Source of the DNA: Thereva unica
Taxonomy: Eukaryota > Arthropoda > Insecta > Diptera > Therevidae
NCBI GenBank assembly: GCA_949987705.1
Contig: OX465285.1
Span: 1,674,001-1,738,000, forward strand
DNA: 64,000 nt
Direction of reading: 5' to 3'
In this document: positions 54,831 to 64,000 of the stretch, piece after piece
Position numbering within the stretch: position 1 is the stretch's first letter
Layout: every line of letters starts with the position of its first letter
Notes under the pieces: generated by a model
Databases searched by the model: none
Told to the model about the DNA's origin: nothing
The model's input: the letters and a program-made list of their open reading frames with translations, nothing else
Translations under genes and position numbers: made by a program

Positions 54831-57565
54831 GAGTGAATAGTGCGAGTCCTTGTTTTATTCCTCAATCTACGAAATCTGTTAAGGGGATGATTTAATCAGC
54901 AATGGACGAAACAAATTGTCTCTGACTTGAGAGTTTTCTAACGATAATCAAGGTAGTAATGAATGGCTTATGGGACCTAACGAACTACACCTAAAGGCCA
55001 AGGTTAAGACCAACATGTCAATCAAATTCCTTGTCTACACCCATTACTTTCCAATAGCCAATAACAGCACCAACATTTCTAATTACTTCTAATTACTCTA
55101 ACAATATTAATTATTACATAAAAAAGCCATACAATTCCTAATAACACCCGGAAATTGGACATAATTGAAATAAATTACAACAAAATCGAGAACGGAAATT
55201 CTAGCATGAAAATTCCCTACCCTTCTTCATTCAATACGCCACCATTAACATGTCCTAAACACGAGATATCACCGTAGTTCACCTTATAGGAAGGTAAGTC
55301 TGTTAAAAGAAAAAGAAAACTAAGAACAAAAAAAAATAATAATAATAAAGAAATAGGAATGTAACCTTCCCCTACATTCCGAATAATGTGTTCCCTTTTT
55401 CCGTATTCCGTATTCCGATTGCGTTTCAACACTAAATCGATAAAGCAATATTCATTTCATCCACCTGAAAATAGCAGTCAAGGATGTGATTCCTGCTGGC
55501 TGCACGATGGCACCACTGTTGCCAGGCTCTACATATAGAACACGAACAGGTCACCAGCTCACCAATTGCCAAAAAAAAAATTATGTAATCTATAGTTGCA
55601 GAGCAACAGAGCAAAACTTTTTACAAGTTCTTTTTTTTTATTCAATACTTTTTCTTTCTTTTATATGTATGTGCTTTTTCCGCTGAATAACAGCTGAATA
55701 TAAAATAAAAAAACGTCTGACATCTGTTTTTTATTCTAGTTGAGCGCCGAAGTCTATTTTTAAGGTTTTTTCATTCCAAATTATCATGACTCATAATAAA
55801 ATAACAAAGGTAATAATAGGGGTAATAAAATGATGGTAATTGAGAAAGATTATTACCGCGACTGACATGACAGGGCAGAATTTATATGTAAATTACAATT
55901 TGGATTTTTTCTTTTGTTAGCATGTGCAAATCAAAGTTTGTTTGTCACCTTAATCTATGAAAATTGAAAATCAATAATAAAATGTGCAGTAGACGAAGAA
56001 ATTCAAATATTTATTCATTTCCTTAATGCCTTCATTAGCAGGACAAACATTACTTTGTGAGCAAACATTTTAGTGGCAATGTGTGCTGAATGTATAGTCA
56101 GCGCACGTAAGATTCTTAATCTTACTTTATTACCAGAAGAGAATAGAAGCCTAAGGGTTTCTTTCGTAGCGATAGTGTAAATAAGGTTTTAAGCCCCTAT
56201 TTTTATGGAAGGAAGGGTCAACTATGTCCAGGAAGCCAAGATGGATGTAGGTGGGTGATTAATCGATATCGTTTTTGTGCAGTGTGGGTGTGTTTTTGTG
56301 ATTTCTTTCAGTTATTTTTGTATTTGTTTATAAAAAATGCAAATGTTAATTTATAAATTACATTGCCAAATATAGTCAGTAAGAAACGAGATGCAGGGCT
56401 TCTACTATGACCCCTGCTTGCGCTCTTTTTGATCAGAGGGCGCTATTATTGATCAGTGTTTTAAAACAAGATTTAGTCCGAAAAAAATATAGAAAGTGAG
56501 CAGATTGATAACTACCGCCGTTTCAAATGGTTTTCATACTTTCATAATCACCACTCAAATACGTCGCATGGAACTCGTCGAGTTGGAAGACCTACACCAT
56601 CGAATTTTGGAAAGGGAAGAATTACGACCATCAGTAAGCTATCAGAGTCAACCTGGACAAGCAGTACCAAGAGTCTTGAACAAGCATCCTAAAAGCTTGC
56701 TGGGGAAAAGTTACCGGTGGCAGAATAACGAAGAGGTTTTGGAAGAAAGAGTAAAGATCTGGACCAGACGAGATAGGTTGCAGGAGCCAGCTCGAGCTTC
56801 CCATCAGAAGGAGGATCCGGTTTGGGAGTGGAAAGAAGAGACTAGGACGACGCGGGGACGCCATCTCTGGCGAGTAAGATAAATAGCGTGCGTTGTTGCG
56901 TTGTTTTTGTGGTAGACTAGGAGTGTAACCGGCCTAAGCGATAAAGACCAAGGGCAGTTTAGGGCTCTGCCGTTCTTCTGGGGAAGATTAGAGCAGAAGC
57001 ACACACGTCCGGCGGACGGATCCAAAGAAGTACCTCTCATTGATGACAGGACGTGGGTAGGCAAGAAATCCCAGAATACGGAAGGAATACAGTGGATGGA
57101 ATTGTTATTTCAGGTTGTGACGGATAAGATTTTGTTTAGGATGCGATACTAAACCACAGGATGGCCAAGCGGCGGACGACTTGACTCTCTGAGGATTTTC
57201 TTTTCAGGGGGCTCTGATTTCCCCATGAGTACTTCATAACCCGTAACTAGATGGGGATGTCAAGTGCAGCTAAGAGGTGATGCACGACGCTAGGTGGTAT
57301 TCCTGGGTCTTCCCACGGCCCCCACTAGGACGAGCTGGCCTTCTCAGGAGGCCCGAGGTACCGCTTTGAAAAGTCTCGGTTTGGCGTAGGCGTATGGTTT
57401 CAAATTTTCGTAGTTATTAAGTGAGAGTCTGGGGTTGGCCGTTCGGGCTCCCAACCGGAGGCCCCACTACAGTGTTGAATAATAAAAAGTATTTTTTTAA
57501 ATTCTTGAAACTATCTTTTTGGGTTCGCAGTATTCTCGAAAACGGTAATGAAATTTCTTAGAAAA
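54830..57565. other. Unassigned sequence with simple repeats
   Basis: The stretch includes a GGTAATAA array at 55808-55860 and a 128-codon frame at 56496-56882 rich in Arg, Glu and Gln without a recognised domain. The segment 57130-57480 is GC-richer and ends in AATAATAAAAAG, which could be the 3' end of a non-LTR element. Confidence 0.4.
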
Positions 57566-57589
57566 CATGGTAATAAGAAGTAATAAAAG

Positions 57590-58330
57590 GGTAATAAAAG
57601 GGTAATAAAGTAATAAAAACAATTGCCTTTTTTGCTGCGGTTTCGTTGATCGCGTCATAGGTAACGTTGTCAAATGCACCCTCGATATCAAGCGCAGAGA
57701 GATATTTACGACCCTGAGGGATCTCTCGATATCTCTAACTAGCACGTTATACGATCTTCTCGCGATTTAGGGATAAAGACCACCCTGGCCTCTCTTTAGT
57801 ATCTTGGAATATGGGCCAGCGCGAAGGCACCTCGGAATAATGGCAGCAGGATTGGTAGGATCTCTTCTAAGCCCTTCTGAAATAGAGCTGTGAAGATATG
57901 ATATTCCCAACAGTCTTAAAGCGCTTGAAAGTGCCAATTACCCATTTGATCTTATCCGCAGTAAAAACCCTCATATCCAGACCTTTGTTCCAATTGAAGG
58001 ATCGGTGAACAAGAACTATCTTTGATTCGGTGTTAGGTCCCAAGACCAATCCAGAGACAGTAAGCTGAGAACTCGGGGAATGAGTACTCGTAAATAGCTA
58101 CATGGTATCTCTGATGTTTTCTACAAAGAAACCTTCAGGAATCTTGAGCAAGACAATGCTATTGGCGTGATCCTTAGACAAGACTTTGTGCAACGTCATG
58201 GAGGCTGGAATCATGTCTATCTCTTCACAGAAAGCTTCGTTTCGGGTTTTTTCAACTCTTTGGTGCAATCTATAAGGACTTTCTTGTAGAGGCCCCAGTT
58301 ATCCAAGACCTTAGTCCTATTAAATAGTTT
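57590..58330 (-). mobile_element. R1-like LINE RT fragment
   Basis: On the minus strand, SALDIEGAFDNVTYDAINET is the first catalytic Asp block of an R1-type RT (usual form DIxGAFD). Upstream degraded frames read SLNREKIV and WGLYKKVLIDCTKELKK, consistent with the region before the RT core. Stops abound. Confidence 0.7.
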
Positions 58331-58444
58331 CCTAACATCTCTACTTTTCCTACAGCCTTTTCCTACCCTGATTCTGTTACAGCACATATAATTTTCAACT
58401 TTCTAACTAAAAGGAAAGGTAATATTAGCATACTCAATGGACTA

Positions 58445-58525
58445 GATCTCGTTCGATCAATGAAGTTAAGCAGCATTGAGATTAGTTAATATTTAGTTGG
58501 GGGACCGTTTGGAAAATCGTATGCT
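58445..58525 (+). repeat. 5S-rRNA-derived sequence, copy 2
   Basis: The order ATCTCGTTCGATCA, GAAGTTAAGCAGCATTGAG, ATTTAGTTGGGGGACCGTTT and GG follows insect 5S rRNA from the internal region through the box C area. It is more degraded than copy 1 at 32918. It is not a functional 5S gene. Confidence 0.6.
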
Positions 58526-59252
58526 TTTAACATTTCGTGTTTAAAGAGAGCCGAAAAGAGATGTTATGTGTGAAAAGAGACCGAAAAAAGTGGTAAAAGA
58601 CGGGGTAACCCTCGAAACAGTATTATTATTATAACCAACTAAAATGTCTCATTGGTGTAGAGAAGTGCGAGGTGTCAATTCTTTCGAACCAAATCCAATC
58701 AAGTCCATCCACTAGAGTATATCCTCCTCTCCGTTGTTTCCACAAAGTAAAATTAACGCTGCTGTAAGACAGATTTTCTCATATCATCGAAACTAGAAGG
58801 ATGATACAAAAAAAAGAAACTCCTGACAAGAATCGAAACGACATCATAATTCAAACCTTGTGAAAATATCGCCCAGAAGGAAGGAGTTTACAACGCATGA
58901 CCTACTTTTACTGAATATCCTTCCTTTTACCATATTACAAGTTATTTTTCTCTTCTCTCATATCTACAATATGTACATGTATATATGAATGTATGTTTGT
59001 ATTTTTTGTTGTTCCCTTTCTTCTATGCTCATCCATTATTATCGTTTGTGGGGAATACTTGAGAGTTATCCTTGAAACGAATTTCACCCATCACTATGGC
59101 CACGAAAAATCCTATCCTGTATATACAATACCCCCATTCTGAAAACCTTACCCCCATCCCAAATCGATCCCTACCGGGTGTGGGGGGGGGTTAGTATCCT
59201 GGATAAACTTGGCAAAGCATTAAAAGTTGGATTCGTTTGGTCTGATTTCTTT

Positions 59253-59277
59253 GTGTGTGTGTGTGTGTGTGTGTGTT
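59253..59277 (+). repeat. (GT)n microsatellite
   Basis: Twelve or so uninterrupted GT dinucleotides followed by T runs. Confidence 0.9.
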
Positions 59278-60989
59278 TTTGTTGTTGCCCAGTCGGGAAA
59301 GGAAGAACTTCTTCATGAATGCTGAATGCCTGATTTTGTAAATGGTATACACTACTCTTATTACCAGCTGGATTATTTTGTTAATTACAATTAACATAGA
59401 AATGTCATAGCCATGGAAGGCCTTAAATAGGTCATTACTGGTAAAAAGGAAAAAGAATCAAAAGAACGAAGAAATAACAGAACAGAAAAAATAAATGACA
59501 AGCATAGAGGCATTACCCTCTGCATTACCAGGTAATGCAAAATGTAAGTAGTAGTACTTTAGCTGTGGACGTTGTGGATTCTGTATTAATTACATTGTAA
59601 CCGATTACCTTTGCAGTGTCAAATCAGGACTGAAATAATCAAATACATAAGTAAGGCCTTCCAATATTCCCGACTGGGTGTATGTTATCCCTTGGATTTA
59701 TTGGGAAATTATGCTTTAACGGTTACGTATTTGTTATATACAGTAAGTTTCCTGTTTTTGTTATCCTTTTGAGAATTTGTCCGATGTTTTTTTGGGAAAA
59801 CATTTCTCAAGTGATGCACAAACATTTATATATTTACTTGTAAACATGGTGGCAAAATGTGAAAAACTACTTGGAAGTGTATTTGGATTGAACAGGAGAG
59901 TAAAGTTCTCTTCGAGTTACGAGTCAAGTGCTTACAGAAGCCATCCCCCAAGCACAACAACACATTTTGGCCTATCTCGTTCCTATGATGTCACTGATTA
60001 TGTAATCAAAGTCAAAAAGAAATCTTTTCAGGATATTCCTAGAGCAGTGTGTAGTGACGGCACAACTTTTTGCGGGTGGTGGAGAAACACATATACCACA
60101 ATATTTTGGGTTTAGTAAACTTAAGTAAGAGAGGGTTTGGTGATAGTAGAATAAACCCATACACGCCTTTTTGCCAAAAACATCGATTAGCAGCCACAAA
60201 CCCCCAATCAAACCCTAACCCAGTAAAAAAAACCTGACTTTTAGTGTGGTTTATTGATCCGACCCACTTTGGGCAGGCACTAAACCCCATCCTTAAGATT
60301 CTGTGTGGTTATCTATAGATCCCAAAACCCGTATACACTCAAAACAGGCTCCTTCTGTAAGGATAATATATGTACAAGTATATAGACCATGCCTATATAG
60401 GTCTGCTCTATCACTAGGCTGCCATTGTGCTGCTTCTTCTTCTATCAATTTAAGAGCCATTTGTGGGGCTTGATGGGGTAAAGACAGCTTAAGGTGCTCT
60501 TTTGGGACTTCCGCGACTGAAAGTGTCGCTTTATGAAAACTAATTTCTCGATCCCTTTTTTGGTTAATATAAAAGATATATGTATGTATGTGTATATAAG
60601 GACACTATATCGTGAAATTTTTGGGAAGGGATATTAATTAGGATCAAATAATGTGTAATCTGTCTACAGTATAGTCACTTATGAACAGATAAGGTAGCAT
60701 GATAAATAATGTGGACTGTGGGTGATAAAAACTGTGAACATAAGAAGTGAGTCGTTATTAATGTGTAAAAACAGGAATAGTCAACATCCTTTTGATAGAT
60801 GCAAGAGAGTTTTATGACGATCTGATTAGAGTTTATTGTGTTATAATATCAGTTATGATAGGTCTTTATTCCAGCCAGAGGTGGCTTCATTATGGCTATC
60901 TCAACAACTTGGATAAGAGGTATCGATTGTTTCTTCCGATGTTTACACCATTCACTATTTACCACGAAAATAGAAAAAAGGTATTTAGA

Positions 60990-61182
60990 CCCGTATTCTA
61001 AAAGTAGTCACAAGTCACAACGCAATCACAAGTGTGTGATAAATCTCAACTTGAGACAATCACCATTAAAGATGAAGTATTTAAGATTTTTCTTGTGACT
61101 GGATGACAAAAATAGTCACAAACTCTTAATGATAAGAAAAAGTATCAAAAGCTTGTGACTGGTCACGGTTTAGAATAGGGGG
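60990..61182. mobile_element. MITE, family M, copy 3
   Basis: The ends CCGTATTCTAAAAGTAG and, inverted, CCCCCTATTCTAAACCGTG match copies at 45320 and 46131, with inner TCACAAG motifs on each side. A partial fourth copy of the right end (GACTGGTGACAATTTAGAAG) lies at 61259-61322. Confidence 0.65.
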
Positions 61183-61778
61183 TTGGTTTTTTTTCAGTTC
61201 ACGAATACAAAGTCACTATAGAGAGGTGAAATATTTAAGATATTCTTGAATAAATACTAAAACCAGTCTTCGAGGCTTGTAACTTTTGACTGGTGACAAT
61301 TTAGAAGAGTGGCAAGGGGGTTTGAGAATAAAATATGTATTCTAATGTGGATTCCAATCTAATGAAAGAGATTAGAAGGTACATGTTACGCAAAGAACTG
61401 TTAGTCGATAGCTAAATTTTTCACATAATTATAGTAAAAGACGGATTGCTCATGGGCAACAAAGACTAGTCCTTTGAGGATATTCTTAAATCGAACCATG
61501 CTGAACCGTGCTGAGCGGATAGGTAAGTCTGCATAGGCTGAAATAAATGGAAGCCTGGAGTTTGATGAATTTGAGGGCTGGAGCAGAAACCCCTATATAT
61601 GAGTACCACTTGGCCGAGCCTTGTAATGCTGAAAAACCACTCGCGTCCTTTAGTCTTTTAGTGTATTCTGGTATATTTGCTTTCAAGGCAGCTGTTTAGC
61701 TGTATTGTACATCGATAATGAAATCATTTTTTCAGGTTTCAGTAAATCATAGAAGGCCACACGATAATGATTCTCATA

Positions 61779-62005
61779 CTACGTATATGTGATGAGTTGA
61801 ATAGTTGAGTTGAGGTTGAATTCCACTCGCGTCACAAATTGCACAAATCACAACAAAACACAGAGATGCTGCTGTCAACTAAATTCAACTACTCAACTCC
61901 TGAACTTGCGTCTATACGCATTATTTCGACTCAACCCAGATAGCAGAGCTGAGTCGAGTTCAGTCGACAATTTAATGTCTACATGTAGTTGGACTCGAGT
62001 TCAAC
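61779..62005 (-). repeat. Dispersed repeat, copy B
   Basis: This is the inverted counterpart of 38253-38460. Similarity covers nearly the whole length with substitutions and small gaps. Confidence 0.75.
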
Positions 62006-62285
62006 TTGAATGATGAATATTTGGTTTTAAGGTTTCTTTTGGTGAGGAGGAAATGGGTCCAAAAGTACCGAGACCACTCTTAGCATGTTGTGCTACACGT
62101 GTACAGCTCATATTTATAGGTGAGACAGCTGGAACCGGTTCTGCCTAGTGGCTTGTCGCTGAGACTTAAAGCAGGGATCACAATGCATCCACTCCGTTCC
62201 GACCGGCTAAGCTGTCAAAGCTAAACTTCGAAGTTTGCTTAGAACTTATGTATATGGCAGTTCGGACTGGTGGTTCCAATGGTAC

Positions 62286-62477
62286 TTACGGATCGGAAGG
62301 GAAAAGTTGAATAAACGGATTGTGATCCCAACTTAACTGTCCAAGCAGCGTCTCGTTGATCAACGTACCTATGGTCGTCTCGGCCAAATAGGGCTTCTCG
62401 AGGTCCTGACAGCAGCCTGTCTTTGGTCTGTTGAGAAAGAGTTCACGAAAACGCGTCTCGAGTGTAATCCGTGGCAT
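62286..62477 (-). CDS. Unidentified short frame or first exon
   Basis: A 63-codon minus-strand frame starts with a single ATG and ends at a TAA that forms part of a perfect GTAAGT donor. Splicing there would leave phase 2. The sequence (MPRITLETRFRELFLN to IQLFPSDP) is GC-richer than the neighbourhood and free of low complexity. I do not recognise it. Its phase does not fit the missing first exon of nrv, which must end at phase 1. It could be a first exon of an unseen gene, a TE fragment or chance. Confidence 0.25.
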   Translation of the reverse strand: MPRITLETRFRELFLNRPKTGCCQDLEKPYLAETTIGTLINETLLGQLSWDHNPFIQLFPSDP

Positions 62478-64000
62478 GGGGCTCCCCTATTTCACTTCGT
62501 CTTTTAGGGTAACAGTAGCGGCTAAATGAAACTGCTTGTTGTCCCAGTAGGAGGGTTACTGCAGCTCGCCCTTTTTTCTTCTGAGCTCCCTGCTCTCCTG
62601 CAGAGTCATCTGACCATTGCCGTTCAGGTTATTGTTCGAAGCTGGTCTGGTTCTGTTAGGGCTAAATAACCGTTAAATACTAGTGGTAGACATTTTAGAC
62701 CATTTGCTGGGGTTTTTTTGGAAATGGGGAGGATTGGGAAGGGTGAAAACCTCCTAACTCGAGATGGGTCCACCCCAACCTCCTATCTCGGGATGGGTCC
62801 ACTTCTGCCTAAAGATCATATTATCAAGAGTGTTTGAAAATACTTGAAAAGCTTATATACCAGATGTTAGAAAGTCAAAACCAGATCGTTTTTTCAAGCG
62901 TCAACTCCTTTACTACAGGAACGCCTAATGCAGTTTGATTACGGCGACCGAAGAAGAACCGTGCTACTCAGCAGATTTATGCCATTCCGATAGTACCCTA
63001 GCAAGGTACTACTCAATAATACGACAGATTTTATTTGTTTGTGCTTTTTCTTGACAATTAACCAATGTTATAGTTTTATTTTATCATGTGGTCATGTGTT
63101 TGCATAACTTCGTCAACACTGCCGGCAGTCGAATTCGTACACATCAACATAGCTCAGAGCCAAGCCAAGACAAGACGCCGTCCGGGCAGGAAACATGTCA
63201 GAGAAGCTGAAAACATCGTAAGAAGCACCCATCCAACTACGATGTACCAAAAAGTGCGATCGAAAAGTTGAATGCGGAGCTGAAATAACGATGTTATCCA
63301 ATAAGTGTGATAGGTTCATCAATGAAAATTACTTTGCCATTTGTCATAATTTTAACAAGATTCTTTAACGATTGTATTCAGTAAAGTTAGGCAATTTTTT
63401 ATGAAATATAAACAAACTTAAAGATTTATGTAAATCAAACAATAAGACTCGATTTAATTTTCACCAATTTTATCATGATCTACAATAACATTGATGACTA
63501 CTTTTATAACAAAAACTCTTCCACTAAAGCACACTAATACTTTAATTGCATAATTTGAATCAGTATCCGACTTTTCAATGAATACCCAACATCCTTATAG
63601 TCCTTATTTAACTAACCAAAAAAAATATTAACATTTTTATCATTCACCAAATTTCTTTAGGCACACTTAAAATTTATTAATGATTGTTGCCACAAACCCC
63701 CCCCCCCCCCCCCTCCAATATCAAGGACACATTTCCGGAAGTTCCTTTTTTATGGATTTTCTAGTTCACAGGCCCAACTGTGCCAACACCTGGCAAGGAT
63801 ATTAAAAAATAACTTGCAAGGTCATCAAAAGACGCTTCCCAAAAAGTACCTATTTTATCAAGGACTTGAAAGCCGTAAAATATCCTTAGAAATAAAATTC
63901 TTGAGAATATCAGGGTGGAAAAAATAGATGTTTTTTTCCCAAGGACGTTTTTAAGGAAAACAATTTTTTGGGTTTTCAAGGGCTTTTGCAGACATTTTGT
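62478..64000. other. Nothing recognised; local repeats only
   Basis: A 25-base duplication (ACCTCCTAACTCGAGATGGG and its variant) lies at 62749-62802, and an uninterrupted C run of about 18 bases near 63697. The rest is AT-rich without a recognisable gene. Confidence 0.45.

Noticed and set aside
56496..56882. A 128-codon protein-coding gene
   Set aside because: Arg/Glu/Gln-rich without domain. An overlapping minus-strand frame exists and the surrounding sequence looks like degraded repeats.
58445..58525. A functional 5S rRNA gene
   Set aside because: Both 5S-like stretches lack proper ends and have many changes in the paired regions.
1..64000. A defence system, biosynthetic cluster, CRISPR array or phage region
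   Set aside because: The window is clearly eukaryotic, with spliced genes and insect-type TEs. No clustered spacer repeats or operon-like gene runs are present.

Overview
This is an insect nuclear DNA window, most likely from a fly (Diptera). Two intron-containing genes lie on the minus strand. Their exons join in frame at splice sites and encode proteins recognisable from Drosophila. Everything else is intron or intergenic DNA crowded with decayed transposable elements (TEs). I see no operons, phage, CRISPR array or bacterial genes.

Gene 1 (12655 down to 3023) is complete: seven coding exons, 1,251 codons, encoding the dynein axonemal assembly factor DNAAF1/LRRC50, called dtr in Drosophila. 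Its N-terminal quarter holds SDS22-like leucine-rich repeats and the LRR cap. The remaining roughly 1,000 residues form a long acidic low-complexity tail. Intron 1 uses a GC-AG splice pair, and introns 4 and 6 (2.7 and 2.9 kb) are filled with retroelement debris. Gene 2 (47483 down to 30476) encodes the Na+/K+-ATPase beta subunit (nervana, closest in feel to nrv2). Six exons cover the transmembrane segment to the stop. The first coding exon is not found and probably lies beyond 64000. Introns of 9.7 and 6.3 kb separate its exons.

Layout. 1-2700: LINE fragments. 2700-12655: dtr. 12656-18750: a tRNA-like SINE, a jockey-clade LINE, a 1.4-kb foldback palindrome, and a composite inverted-repeat element with a small MITE nested inside. 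18840-30470: a strongly T-rich (A-rich in the nrv sense) tract just downstream of the nrv stop, interrupted by a MITE, a hairpin, a LOA/R1-like LINE and a dead Tc1 element whose catalytic spacing looks like DD38E. 30476-47483: nrv exons, with introns carrying a 5S-rRNA-derived sequence, a PIF/Harbinger-like non-autonomous element (TAA target duplication), a LINE RNase H domain, a second SINE copy, a Ty3/gypsy integrase remnant and a 3-kb inverted-repeat element with an 8-bp target duplication and nested MITEs. 47484-64000: presumed first intron of nrv, with a jockey RT fragment, a decayed DD34D mariner, a gypsy RT/RNase H fragment, an R1-like RT fragment, a second 5S-derived sequence and more MITE copies.

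The two genes have no obvious functional link. One supports assembly of axonemal dynein arms in the cytoplasm of ciliated cells; the other is a plasma-membrane ion-pump subunit. Family names rest on motifs read by eye, not on a database search.
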